Assembly (NCBI GenBank): GCA_023663915.1 | Contig: JAMPGN010000091.1 | Location: 1-15,447 of the forward strand | DNA from: Eubacterium sp. | GTDB taxonomy: Bacteria; Bacillota_A; Clostridia; Lachnospirales; Lachnospiraceae | Direction of reading: 5' to 3' | DNA: 15,447 bases | Part shown: piece after piece, positions 5,985-14,547 of the stretch | How the letters are laid out: the number at the start of each line of letters is the position of its first letter | Numbering within the stretch: the first letter of the stretch is position 1 | Translations under genes and position numbers: made by a program | The notes under the pieces: generated by a model | What the model was told of the DNA's origin: nothing | What the model saw: the letters and a program-made list of their open reading frames with translations, nothing else | Databases searched by the model: none

Positions 5985-6953
5985 CTATCCGAGGAATCTA
6001 AGTCGCTGTTTGAGACAGGAAATGCTGACCTGGTCGGATTTCAAATATACTTCGCCGTCCGTATGTACCCATAGCGGAATGGAGGTTTTCACGCGGATAG
6101 AAGAAGCCGTGTAGTGATTGATACGGGGGAATATGTAATGTTTTCCGAAAAATGCCGTCGGGAGCGCGACCAGTATCAGGAGTTTCGGCAGATTCCCTAC
6201 CACGCACAGATCTAAAAGCCCGTCACTGTTGTTTGCCTGCGGACAGAAACAGAAACCGCCGCCCTCATACGGATGAACCATAAATGCGCTGAAAAGAAAT
6301 TTTGGGATACGGATCATATCTTTTCCGTCCAGACAGATTTCACAGGAGACTGACTTGGCGGTGATGAGCTGTTTTAGCGCGATACCAAGGTAGGTCAGTT
6401 TTCCCAGCTTAAATTTATTTAAGGTATTCTTGATGGAGGAGGATAATGCTTCCTCGCAGACCGCGGCGTCGAATCCGATCCCGCTGCTGACGATGAAGTA
6501 TCTGCTCCTGTGTTCGGGGCGTTTGTGAAGCCTGGATTCGATATGCGTGTCGCTCTCATAGGTTAAGATTCCTAGATCAAGCATACGGGTGTGGTTCCCG
6601 TCAAGAATACGGTTCATAAGTTCGGCGGGATCGCCTTTTAATTTCAATCCTCTTGCCAGATCGTTACTGGAACCGGTGGGAATGTAGCCGAGGTTTACTC
6701 TGTCAAAATCTTGAATGCCTTGAAGAGCCTCATTGACGGTACCGTCTCCGCCAAGCAATATCAGATTGACCGGACTTTTGTCTTTTGGAAGATCGGAGGT
6801 GATCTTCAAAGTCAGTTCGGTTACATGTCCGATATGGGTCGAGATATATGATTGGTACGCTATTTGACGTTCCTGCAGAATCTTTTCCAGGGATTCCCAG
6901 ATGGACAGACCTTTGCCGGATTTCGATGATGGATTGATGATGATATGATACAT
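5985..6953 (-). CDS. Diacylglycerol kinase-type lipid kinase (DgkB/YegS/BmrU family)
   Basis: The protein has 322 residues from the ATG at 6953. The frame stays open back to an ATG at 7034, but the predicted -10 hexamer (7025-7030) lies just inside that longer version, and the family always begins at a sequence like MYHIIINPSSKSGKG, so the shorter start is chosen; a weak purine-rich AAAGGGAAA lies upstream. The ATP-binding catalytic domain shows INPSSKSGKG (6-15), LLGGDGTVNEA (66-76) and GYIPTGSSNDLARGL (89-103). The C-terminal beta-rich domain includes SGIGFDAAV (157-165) and ends with HTDGEVYLKS. Members phosphorylate diacylglycerol or related lipids on the cytoplasmic face of the membrane; the exact lipid cannot be told. 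It is upstream of the PAP2 gene on the same strand, so a kinase and a lipid phosphatase are paired. Confidence 0.87.
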   Translation of the reverse strand: MYHIIINPSSKSGKGLSIWESLEKILQERQIAYQSYISTHIGHVTELTLKITSDLPKDKSPVNLILLGGDGTVNEALQGIQDFDRVNLGYIPTGSSNDLARGLKLKGDPAELMNRILDGNHTRMLDLGILTYESDTHIESRLHKRPEHRSRYFIVSSGIGFDAAVCEEALSSSIKNTLNKFKLGKLTYLGIALKQLITAKSVSCEICLDGKDMIRIPKFLFSAFMVHPYEGGGFCFCPQANNSDGLLDLCVVGNLPKLLILVALPTAFFGKHYIFPRINHYTASSIRVKTSIPLWVHTDGEVYLKSDQVSISCLKQRLRFLG

Positions 6954-7024
6954 AGGCTTTCCCTTTCTTTTGTGGCGCCTTTGTTCTTCTTTACCAGGCA
7001 CTTTATTTCCTCCAAATTTAATCC

Positions 7025-7054
7025 AGTATATCATGCGGCGGGTGTTTCTGGCAA
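7025..7054 (-). promoter_or_regulatory. Promoter of the lipid kinase gene
   Basis: On the minus strand, TTGCCA (7054-7049) and TATACT (7030-7025) are separated by 18 bases, and TGA directly before the -10 makes it an extended -10 (TGATATACT). Transcription would begin near 7017, downstream of the alternative start at 7034, which supports translation from 6953. Confidence 0.55.
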
Positions 7055-7122
7055 ATAAACTGTTGAAATGGCATGGAAATCAATTTTTAGTATTATATTC
7101 TGTGCCGGAATGAAACATGCTG

Positions 7123-7152
7123 TTGCGCCTCGAATATCCCATGTGGTATACT
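7123..7152 (+). promoter_or_regulatory. Extended -10 promoter of glyA
   Basis: TATACT (7147-7152) is preceded by TGG (7144-7146), giving an extended -10. The best upstream hexamer is a weak TTGCGC (7123-7128) at 18 bases. The leader would be about 40 bases. Confidence 0.5.
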
Positions 7153-7159
7153 AATACCA
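7144..7159. promoter_or_regulatory. Operator-like palindrome over the glyA -10
   Basis: TGGTATACTAATACCA is a 16-base inverted repeat with arms TGGTAT and ATACCA and a four-base centre. It covers the extended -10 of the glyA promoter, so a bound protein would block polymerase. The TGGTAT-n-ATACCA form resembles operators of GntR-family repressors. No regulator gene is seen in the window, so the identity of any binding protein is inference. Confidence 0.45.
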
Positions 7160-7200
7160 ATTTTATTGAATTTTATGGAAAAGAAAGGCGGGAACAAGGA

Positions 7201-8439
7201 ATGTATTCATTGGACGAAGTAAAGTCGGTAGATCCGCAGATCGCGCAGGCGATCGAGGATGAGCAGCAGCGTCAGAATTCCCATATTGAACTGATCGCAT
7301 CCGAGAACTGGGTGAGCAAGGCAGTCATGGCGGCTATGGGAAGTCCGCTCACGAATAAATATGCGGAAGGATATCCGGGCAAGCGGTACTATGGCGGCTG
7401 CGAGTGCGTGGACGTAGTGGAAGATCTGGCGAGAGACCGGGCGAAGGAATTGTTTGGCTGTGGGTATGTCAATGTGCAGCCTCATTCTGGTGCACAGGCG
7501 AATATGGCAGTATTTTTTGCGGTGATGGAGCCGGGGGATACTTTTATGGGTATGAATCTGGACCATGGCGGACATTTATCCCACGGTTCACCGGTCAATA
7601 TGTCTGGTAAGTATTTTAACTGTGTGCCTTACGGAGTGAACGATGAGGGATTCCTTGACTATGATAACGTGCGCAAGATCGCATTGGAATGTAAACCGAA
7701 AATGATTGTTGCAGGCGCTTCCGCGTATGCGAGAACGATTGATTTCAAGAAATTCAGGGAGATCGCGGACGAGGTTGGCGCTGTTTTGATGGTGGACATT
7801 GCGCATATCGCAGGTCTTGTAGCGGCTGGCTTGCATCCGAGTCCGATTCCCTATGCACATGTGACAACGACGACCACTCATAAGACGCTTCGCGGACCCC
7901 GTGGCGGCATGATTATGTCCAGTCAGGAAATGGCGGATAAGTATAATTTTAACAAGGCGATTTTCCCTGGTATCCAGGGCGGACCCTTGATGCATGTGAT
8001 CGCGGCAAAGGCTGTCTGCTTGAAAGAAGCGCTAGATCCTGCCTTTAAGGAATATCAGCAGGGGGTTGTAGATAATGCGCAGGCGCTTTGCAAGGGACTA
8101 CAGAATAGGGATGTCAGGATCGTATCGGGCGGTACAGATAATCATTTGATGTTAGTGGATCTGACAACCTATGGACTTACGGGCAAAGCGGTAGAGAAAC
8201 TTTTGGATGAGGCGCATATTACCGCAAATAAGAATACGATTCCGAACGATCCGAAATCTCCGTTTGTGACGAGCGGTATCCGCCTCGGCACGCCGGCTGC
8301 TACTTCCCGCGGATTAAATACGGCGGACATGGATCAAGTGGCGGAGGCGATTTCCATTGTCATCAAGGAAGGTGAACCAGGGATTGAGAAGGCACGCGCG
8401 ATTATTAAGACATTGACGGATAAGTATCCGTTAATCTGA
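7201..8439 (+). CDS. glyA: Serine hydroxymethyltransferase
   Basis: The protein has 412 residues, the normal length for the family. It is a cytosolic pyridoxal-phosphate enzyme that interconverts serine and glycine while charging tetrahydrofolate with a one-carbon unit. The ATG at 7201 starts [18 protein letters not shown]; a longer frame from 7117 would cross the promoter and is rejected. AAGGCGGG (7185-7192) serves as the ribosome binding site. Diagnostic segments are [11 protein letters not shown] (29-39), [17 protein letters not shown] (52-68), [12 protein letters not shown] (90-101), [11 protein letters not shown] (120-130), [14 protein letters not shown] (197-210) and the cofactor lysine K228 in [14 protein letters not shown]. 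All key residues appear intact. It stands alone between divergent (lipid kinase) and co-directional (sensor kinase) neighbours. The promoter carries an operator-like palindrome. Confidence 0.97.
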   Translation: MYSLDEVKSVDPQIAQAIEDEQQRQNSHIELIASENWVSKAVMAAMGSPLTNKYAEGYPGKRYYGGCECVDVVEDLARDRAKELFGCGYVNVQPHSGAQANMAVFFAVMEPGDTFMGMNLDHGGHLSHGSPVNMSGKYFNCVPYGVNDEGFLDYDNVRKIALECKPKMIVAGASAYARTIDFKKFREIADEVGAVLMVDIAHIAGLVAAGLHPSPIPYAHVTTTTTHKTLRGPRGGMIMSSQEMADKYNFNKAIFPGIQGGPLMHVIAAKAVCLKEALDPAFKEYQQGVVDNAQALCKGLQNRDVRIVSGGTDNHLMLVDLTTYGLTGKAVEKLLDEAHITANKNTIPNDPKSPFVTSGIRLGTPAATSRGLNTADMDQVAEAISIVIKEGEPGIEKARAIIKTLTDKYPLI

Positions 8440-8612
8440 TTGTTGTAAGTCGGTCAATATACCGCTTTGGATAGAAACGTTTTTTCCGCATAGAATATAA
8501 GTATTGTGGGGAAATCAGTTTCTCTCCGGGCGGTTCTTTATTTTATTTGGAAGATGTGACAGAAAGATTCATCGCTTCATATTTCATACGTTCTACAGAA
8601 ATATCCAAAATA

Positions 8613-8642
8613 TTGACATGTATTCCACCTCTTTGTTAAAAT
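8613..8642 (+). promoter_or_regulatory. Promoter of the hybrid sensor kinase
   Basis: A perfect TTGACA (8613-8618) and TAAAAT (8637-8642, one mismatch) are separated by 18 bases, with about 38 bases of leader before the start at 8688. The 173 bases between glyA and this promoter hold only weak inverted repeats (for example CGGT/ACCG just after glyA, and GGGGAAA facing TTTCTCTC with wobble pairs), so I cannot name a firm glyA terminator. Confidence 0.6.
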
Positions 8643-8687
8643 AGTAATATGGGTAAGTTATTTGATGAAGCATAGGGGGAAATGATT

Positions 8688-11600
8688 ATGTATCATTGCC
8701 ATATACACTTTTATTTAGCGGCATGTCAGAAGAAAATAGCAGAGATCATCAAAGGAATAGCGCCGCTTGAACAGTTTACGCATACTTTTACTGAAAGTGA
8801 CGGTCTTGAGGAAAAGCTGGCGGCAGAGGCGGACGTGATCCTGCTTACGGTACAGGACATGGATGCAGGGGAAGCAGTCCGGTCAGCGATATGCAGTAAA
8901 CGTGATCAGGCAGAGCTTATTGTGCTCGCGGATAAGGGACAGATACCGCTTTTGGCGGACGAATTGTCGGAGATTGCGGATATCTGGATCATGCCTATGG
9001 AAGAGGAGGAGGTCAGATTCCGCTTTTTAAAATGGCAGCAGGGTTGTAAGTTGAACAAAGACTATTGGCAGGCGTGCCATTATTTTGAAGCTACGATCAA
9101 CAGCAGTCCGAATCTGATCTGGTATAAGGACGTAGATGGAGTACATAGGAAGGTAAACAATAGTTTCTGTGAGATGGTCAATAAGACAAAAGAGCAGGTG
9201 GAAGGGCAGAAACACGCCTATATATGGGGCGTGGCGGAGGACGATCCTGCCTGCGTGGAGTCGGAAGAGAAGGTTATGAGCAGCAGAAGGATCTGTATGT
9301 CGGAAGAGGTTGTCCAGACAAGCAACGGTGAGAGGATACTGATTACATTTAAGTCTCCGCTGTATGATCTCGACAACAGCGTGGCAGGAACGGTGGGGAT
9401 AGCGATCGATGTGACCCGTGAGCGCGAGTATGAACAGGAGGTCTTGAGGAAGACCCGGACACTTGAGACGATTTTTACAACAATAGACTGCGGCATTCTC
9501 TGCCATTCGCTGGACGGATCGCGTATCTTAAGCGTCAACGAGGCGGCGCTCAAGATACTTGGTTATGATTCCAAAGAGGAACTTCTGGAAAAAGGGTTTG
9601 ATATGATTGCGGCTTCCGTAGTGGTGGAAGACCGGGAGATGCTTTTAGGCAAGATTGAAGGACTGAAGAATGAGGGAGACAGCGCGAGCGTAGAATACCG
9701 CGTGCAGCACAAGGACGGCAAGATCCTGCATGTCATGGGGAATGTCAAGCTGCTGAAGGAAGACGGGGAACTGTTCTACCAACGTTTCCTTTTGGATTGT
9801 ACGGATCAGAAGAACCGTGAAAAGAAGAATGCACGGCATCAGATGGAGCTGATTCAGGCATTGGCGAGAGACTACAGCCTGGTGTGCTTTTTTGACCTTG
9901 ATGCGGGTACGGGCAGCGCGCTGCGAAGCGACGACAGTGACGGCAGTCTGTTCGGGGACGTGTTCAGCGGGGATATTTTGTTCAGACAAAGCATGGAATC
10001 ATACGCAAAGGATTTTGTCTACGAGGAAGACAGGGAGGCATTTCTTTTAAGCTGTACGCAGGAGAAGATCAAGAAAGAGCTTGAGGATAAGAAAACTTAT
10101 TATATTAAATACCGCATTGTCCATGGGGATGTGGTGGAATATTATGAGATGAAAGTAGTGCGCGTGGGAATCTGGGACGGAGATTACGGCGTTGCGATCG
10201 GATTCCACAGCGTGGATGAAGAAGTCCGGAGCGAGATGAAACAGAGAGAGATGCTGCAGACGGCTCTTTCACAGGCGAACAGGGCGAGTCAGGCGAAAAG
10301 CGTATTTCTCTCCAATATGTCCCATGATATCCGCACGCCCATGAATGCCATTGTCGGTTTTACGTCTCTTGCGATCACGCATATTGACCGGCAGGAGCAG
10401 GTCAAGGAGTATCTTGAGAAGATCATGACATCGGGGAATCATCTGCTAAATCTGATCAATGATGTTCTGGACATGAGCCGTATCGAGAGCGGCAAGATTC
10501 ATCTGGAGGAGAAACCGTACAGTCTGCCAGATATTGTGCATGGATTGTGTAATATTCTGCAGGCGGATATCCACGCCAAACAGCTTGAGCTGTATATTGA
10601 TACGATGGATGTTCTGAACGAGGAAATTTACTGCGACCAGCTCCGATTAAATCAGGTGCTCCTCAATCTGGTGAGCAACTCCGTCAAATATACGGAGCCG
10701 GGCGGCAGTATCAACATACGGCTCACGGAAGAGAATAATACGAACGATGGTTACGCGAAATATATTTTCAGCGTCAGAGATACCGGAATCGGCATGAGCA
10801 AAGAGTTTCTGGAACGTGTCTTCGAGCCTTTTGAGAGAGAAGAAAACTCGACCATCAGTGGTATACAGGGAACGGGGCTTGGAATGGCAATCACGAAGAA
10901 TATCGTTGATCTGATGGGTGGAGACATTGAAGTGCACAGTGAGCAGGGAAAAGGCACCGAGTTTAAAGTCTCTTTTGTGTTCCGCATCCACCCTGCCACG
11001 GGCAAGGAGTACGACATACCGGAGTTAAAAGACTGCAGGGCGTTAGTTGTGGACAGCGATATCAATAGCTGTGAGAGTGTTGCCCATATGCTAAACCAAG
11101 TTGGTATGCGCGCAGAGTGGGCGGAATCGGAAGAGGAAGCGTTACAGTGCACGAGGAAGGCAAATGACGCAAAGGATAGCTATCGGGTATATGTGGTTGG
11201 CTGGCTGCCGGAGGAGATCGAGGGGATTGAAATTGCGGGCAGGCTCTGCCAAGAGGCGGATGAGAATGCGTTGATTCTTATCCTGACGTCGTGCGATTGG
11301 AGGGATATCGAGGACGAGGCGAGAAAAGCCGGAGTCAAGGCTTTTTGCAGTAAGCCGTTGTTCCTGTCAGAACTAAGGAAATGCCTTTATGATGCTTTGC
11401 ATGGAAATGAGACAGTGACGAGGAAAGGCGAGGAAGATTCGGGAAAACTTCGTGGAGGGCATATTTTGCTGGCGGAGGACGTGGAACTGAATCAGGAAAT
11501 CGCGGTGGAGATTCTCGGAGATGCCGGATTTACCACGGAAGTTGCGGATAACGGACAGATTGCAGTGGAGATGTTAAAGCAATCTGAGCCGGGATATTAC

Positions 11601-11834
11601 CAACTAGTCCTGATGGATATCCAGATGCCTGTGATGAACGGTTACGAGGCGACAAGGGCGATCCGCGCGCTGGAGAATAAAGAACTTGCCTCGATCCCGA
11701 TTCTCGCGATGTCCGCCAATGCGTTCGAGGAGGATAAGCAGGAGGCGTTAAAGAGCGGCATGAACGGCCATATTGCCAAGCCCATCGATATTGACAGTAT
11801 GTTTGAGACTTTGCGGAGCGTACTGAGTGAATAG
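8688..11834 (+). CDS. Hybrid sensor histidine kinase with PAS domains and two receivers
   Basis: The protein has 1048 residues from the ATG at 8688, chosen over the ATG at 8682 because AGGGGGA (8674-8680) is seven bases away instead of one. Domains in order: a receiver-like N-terminal module (about 1-118); PAS (about 130-245); PAS (about 258-373); a third PAS-like module (about 390-510); HisKA with phosphorylated H546 in SHDIRTP; HATPase with N660/N664, DTGIGM (698-703), FEPF and GTGLGM (728-733); receiver 1 (about 784-903); receiver 2 (about 924-1045). Receiver 2 has the full set, including D977 and K1031. Receiver 1 keeps the acidic pair, T867 and K889 but has glycine (G838) at the phosphorylation site. 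No membrane segment is visible, so it is probably a cytosolic sensor. No HPt domain or output regulator is adjacent, so its target is unknown. It appears to be a single-gene unit. Confidence 0.9.
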   Translation: MYHCHIHFYLAACQKKIAEIIKGIAPLEQFTHTFTESDGLEEKLAAEADVILLTVQDMDAGEAVRSAICSKRDQAELIVLADKGQIPLLADELSEIADIWIMPMEEEEVRFRFLKWQQGCKLNKDYWQACHYFEATINSSPNLIWYKDVDGVHRKVNNSFCEMVNKTKEQVEGQKHAYIWGVAEDDPACVESEEKVMSSRRICMSEEVVQTSNGERILITFKSPLYDLDNSVAGTVGIAIDVTREREYEQEVLRKTRTLETIFTTIDCGILCHSLDGSRILSVNEAALKILGYDSKEELLEKGFDMIAASVVVEDREMLLGKIEGLKNEGDSASVEYRVQHKDGKILHVMGNVKLLKEDGELFYQRFLLDCTDQKNREKKNARHQMELIQALARDYSLVCFFDLDAGTGSALRSDDSDGSLFGDVFSGDILFRQSMESYAKDFVYEEDREAFLLSCTQEKIKKELEDKKTYYIKYRIVHGDVVEYYEMKVVRVGIWDGDYGVAIGFHSVDEEVRSEMKQREMLQTALSQANRASQAKSVFLSNMSHDIRTPMNAIVGFTSLAITHIDRQEQVKEYLEKIMTSGNHLLNLINDVLDMSRIESGKIHLEEKPYSLPDIVHGLCNILQADIHAKQLELYIDTMDVLNEEIYCDQLRLNQVLLNLVSNSVKYTEPGGSINIRLTEENNTNDGYAKYIFSVRDTGIGMSKEFLERVFEPFEREENSTISGIQGTGLGMAITKNIVDLMGGDIEVHSEQGKGTEFKVSFVFRIHPATGKEYDIPELKDCRALVVDSDINSCESVAHMLNQVGMRAEWAESEEEALQCTRKANDAKDSYRVYVVGWLPEEIEGIEIAGRLCQEADENALILILTSCDWRDIEDEARKAGVKAFCSKPLFLSELRKCLYDALHGNETVTRKGEEDSGKLRGGHILLAEDVELNQEIAVEILGDAGFTTEVADNGQIAVEMLKQSEPGYYQLVLMDIQMPVMNGYEATRAIRALENKELASIPILAMSANAFEEDKQEALKSGMNGHIAKPIDIDSMFETLRSVLSE

Positions 11835-11864
11835 GGCGGTCAAAATGTTTCACAAAGTTTGCTT

Positions 11865-11872
11865 GCTATAAT
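11865..11872 (+). promoter_or_regulatory. Extended -10 promoter of the hom-aspartokinase operon
   Basis: TGCTATAAT, an extended -10 with a perfect TATAAT (11867-11872), lies in the 120-base gap after the sensor kinase. No good -35 hexamer is present, as is common for extended -10 promoters. The leader of about 75 bases contains no riboswitch or attenuator I can recognise. Confidence 0.5.
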
Positions 11873-11954
11873 TGTACATTTGTGCTAAATTTATTGGAGG
11901 CTGCGGCACGGGACTAGAGAGATACAATGAGGGGATAAAGAGAGGAGCACTATT

Positions 11955-13172
11955 ATGATTCATGTAGCGGTATTAGGATACGGCACGGTGGGAAGCGGTG
12001 TCGTGGAAGTGATCGAGACGAACAAGGATGCTATCAATAAGAGGGCGGCTGCGGAGCTGAATATCAAGTATATTCTGGATCTGAGGGATTTTCCGGGTGA
12101 TCCGTATGAGAGTAAAGTGGTACATGATTATGATGTGATCCTGAACGATTCGGATGTCAAGATAATTTGCGAGACTATGGGCGGTATCCATCCCGCATAT
12201 GAATTTTCCAAGAAGGCTCTGCTTGCAGGTAAAAGTGTGTGCACTTCCAACAAAGAGCTGGTTGCTGACCACGGACCGGAACTGATCAGCATTGCAAAAG
12301 AGCATCACTGTAATTATCTTTTTGAGGCGAGCGTGGGCGGCGGCATTCCGATTATCCGCCCGTTAAATTATTCGCTGACGGCGGAGAAAATTGATTCCAT
12401 TACAGGCATCTTAAACGGGACGACCAACTATATTCTGACGAAGATGGATAAAGAGGGCGCGGATTTCGAGGAAGTGTTGAAGGAGGCGCAGGACAAAGGC
12501 TATGCGGAGAGAAATCCGGAAGCGGATGTGGAGGGCTATGATGCCTGCCGCAAGATCGCGATCCTTTCCTCGCTGATGTGCGGAAAGAACGTGAAATACG
12601 AGGAGATCTATACGGAGGGTATCACGAAGATATCTGCCGCGGATTTCCGTTATGCAAAGCAGATGAATAAATCCGTGAAATTGCTTGCCATGAGCAGGGA
12701 TACACAGAACGGTTTCTTTGCGATGGTAGCGCCTTTCATGATCTCGAAAGAACATCCGCTTTACTGTGTGAGCGATGTCTTCAACGCAATCTATGTACAT
12801 GGGAATATGTTAGGCGATTCCATGTATTATGGGCGCGGTGCGGGCAAACTTCCCACGGCGAGCGCGGTAGTGTCCGATGTGGTAGACTGCGCGAGACATC
12901 AGGGCAAGACAGTCATGTGTTTCTGGGAAAATGAGGATGTCAAAGTTGCCGATATCGCGGACGATAGGGGCAAATTCTTTGTCAGGGTTGACCGGGCGAA
13001 GCAGGATGCGGCGATCGAGGCTTTCGGAGCATTGGCACAGATCAGTGCAGGCATCGAGAATGAGTTTGCGTTTATGACACAGGTCATGGCGGAGAGAGAT
13101 TTTAATGAGAGAATAGAGAAAATCGGCGGCTGTATCAATCGGATACGAATCTTGAGCGGATACGAATTATGA
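11955..13172 (+). CDS. hom: Homoserine dehydrogenase
   Basis: The protein has 405 residues. It reduces aspartate semialdehyde to homoserine with NAD(P)H, the branch-point step toward threonine and methionine. The start is supported by AGAGGAG about eight bases upstream. The Rossmann motif is VLGYGTVGSG (6-15). Substrate-domain motifs are TSNKELV (97-103, with K100), FEASVGGGIPIIRPL (123-137), GILNGTTNYILTKM (151-164) and GYAERNPEADVEGYDACRK (182-200), in which D196 and K200 occupy the catalytic acid/base positions known from the yeast enzyme. The last 70 or so residues look like an ACT regulatory domain (FFVRVD ... EFAFMTQVM), implying feedback control by an amino acid, usually threonine. It is the first gene of an operon with the aspartate kinase 43 bases downstream. 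Confidence 0.95.
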   Translation: MIHVAVLGYGTVGSGVVEVIETNKDAINKRAAAELNIKYILDLRDFPGDPYESKVVHDYDVILNDSDVKIICETMGGIHPAYEFSKKALLAGKSVCTSNKELVADHGPELISIAKEHHCNYLFEASVGGGIPIIRPLNYSLTAEKIDSITGILNGTTNYILTKMDKEGADFEEVLKEAQDKGYAERNPEADVEGYDACRKIAILSSLMCGKNVKYEEIYTEGITKISAADFRYAKQMNKSVKLLAMSRDTQNGFFAMVAPFMISKEHPLYCVSDVFNAIYVHGNMLGDSMYYGRGAGKLPTASAVVSDVVDCARHQGKTVMCFWENEDVKVADIADDRGKFFVRVDRAKQDAAIEAFGALAQISAGIENEFAFMTQVMAERDFNERIEKIGGCINRIRILSGYEL

Positions 13173-13215
13173 ATAAAAGTTTTAAGCGATAGATAATGGA
13201 TATGGGGAGAGTATT

Positions 13216-14535
13216 ATGAAAAAGGTAGTAAAGTTCGGCGGCAGTTCACTGGCGAGCGCCGAACAGTTTAAAAAAGTACGGGATATTATTCGGGCAGATA
13301 AGGAGCGCAGGTTCGTCGTGCCTTCCGCGCCGGGGAAACGCAATGCTGACGACACAAAGGTGACAGACATGTTGTATGCCTGCTATGAGCTGGCGGAACA
13401 GGGGAAAGATTTTACAGCCCAGCTTCAGGCGATCAAGGACAGGTATCAGGAGATCATTGACGGGCTGGAATTAAATCTTTCTTTGGAAGACGAGTTTCAG
13501 GTGATTGCCAGGAATTTTAAAGAAAAGGCAGGGTGTGACTATGCCGCGTCCCGTGGGGAGTTTTTGAATGGCATTGTCATGGCGGAGTATCTTGGCTATG
13601 AGTTTGTGGATGCGGCGGAAGTCATTGTTTTTGATGAAAATGGCGAATTTGAGCCGGAGGCCACGAATGCGAGATTGAAAGCCAGATTAGAGGGTATGGA
13701 GTCGGCGGTTGTTCCGGGATTCTATGGAGCATATGAGGACGGAAGGGTCAAGACTTTTTCCAGAGGAGGCTCTGATATTACAGGTTCCATCGTGGCGAGG
13801 GCGATCAAGGCAAATGTCTATGAGAACTGGACGGACGTGTCGGGTATCATGGTCGCTGATCCGCGTATCATTTATAAACCGGAAGGGATCGAGACGGTGA
13901 CATATAAGGAACTTCGGGAGCTGTCCTATATGGGCTTTAACGTGCTTCATGAAGATGCGATATTCCCAGTGAGAAGAGAAGGCATTCCGATCAATATCCG
14001 CAATACCAACGCGCCGGACGATAACGGCACATGGATCGTGGAGAGCACCTGTCAGAAATCCAAATATGTGATTACGGGCATTGCCGGTAAAAAGGGATTC
14101 TGCGCCGTAAATATCGATAAGGATATGATGAATTCCGAGATCGGTTTCGGGCGGAAAGTACTGCAGGCTTTTGAGGAGAACGGAATTTCCTTTGAGCATG
14201 TTCCGTCGGGGATCGATACGATGACGGTGTTCGTCCATCAGGACGAGTTTATGCATAAAGAACAGAAGGTCGTGTCGGGTATCCACAGATTAGCGGACCC
14301 CGACCATATCGACATTGAGGCGGATCTTGCGCTGATTGCCGTCGTCGGGCGCGGGATGAAATCTACACGCGGTACGGCGGGCAGAATCTTCTCTGCGCTC
14401 GCGCATTCCAATGTCAATGTCAAGATGATCGATCAGGGTTCCAGCGAGCTGAATATCATCATCGGTGTCGCCAATTCGGATTTTGAGACGGCGATTAAGG
14501 CGATCTATGATATTTTTGTGCGGATTCAGATTTAG
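13216..14535 (+). CDS. lysC: Aspartate kinase
   Basis: The protein has 439 residues. It phosphorylates aspartate, the first step of the lysine/threonine/methionine pathway. Key segments are VVKFGGSSLAS (4-14), VVPSAPGKRNADDTKVTDML (34-53), SRGGEFLNG-like SRGEFLNG (112-119), FSRGGSDITGS (181-191) and TDVSGIMVADPR (206-217), all typical of the amino-acid kinase fold. Two C-terminal ACT domains (about 290-360 and 372-436, the second containing NVNVKMIDQGSSELNIII) provide feedback inhibition, commonly by lysine and/or threonine. The start is supported by GGGGAGAG four bases upstream. It is separate from, not fused to, homoserine dehydrogenase, and is co-transcribed with it. The symbol lysC is used for a monofunctional enzyme; effector specificity cannot be told. 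It ends only 12 bases from a convergent gene. Confidence 0.94.
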   Translation: MKKVVKFGGSSLASAEQFKKVRDIIRADKERRFVVPSAPGKRNADDTKVTDMLYACYELAEQGKDFTAQLQAIKDRYQEIIDGLELNLSLEDEFQVIARNFKEKAGCDYAASRGEFLNGIVMAEYLGYEFVDAAEVIVFDENGEFEPEATNARLKARLEGMESAVVPGFYGAYEDGRVKTFSRGGSDITGSIVARAIKANVYENWTDVSGIMVADPRIIYKPEGIETVTYKELRELSYMGFNVLHEDAIFPVRREGIPINIRNTNAPDDNGTWIVESTCQKSKYVITGIAGKKGFCAVNIDKDMMNSEIGFGRKVLQAFEENGISFEHVPSGIDTMTVFVHQDEFMHKEQKVVSGIHRLADPDHIDIEADLALIAVVGRGMKSTRGTAGRIFSALAHSNVNVKMIDQGSSELNIIIGVANSDFETAIKAIYDIFVRIQI

Positions 14536-14547
14536 GAATCTTATCTA

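Noticed and set aside
6954..7034. A longer start for the lipid kinase adding 27 residues
   Set aside because: The predicted -10 of its promoter lies inside the extension, and the family begins at the nucleotide-binding strand found from 6953.
7117..7200. A longer start for glyA adding 28 residues
   Set aside because: The extra segment would run through the -10 and operator-like palindrome, and serine hydroxymethyltransferases begin near the ATG at 7201, which has a ribosome binding site.
8440..8540. An intrinsic terminator after glyA
   Set aside because: Stems found are four to seven pairs with wobble pairs and are not followed by a T-run in the right place.
11873..11954. A riboswitch or attenuator in the hom leader
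   Set aside because: The leader is about 75 bases with no convincing nested stems, terminator or leader peptide rich in threonine or methionine.
13687..14286. A 199-codon minus-strand open frame inside lysC
   Set aside because: It is wholly inside a well-conserved aspartokinase gene, shows no known family, and is a shadow frame.
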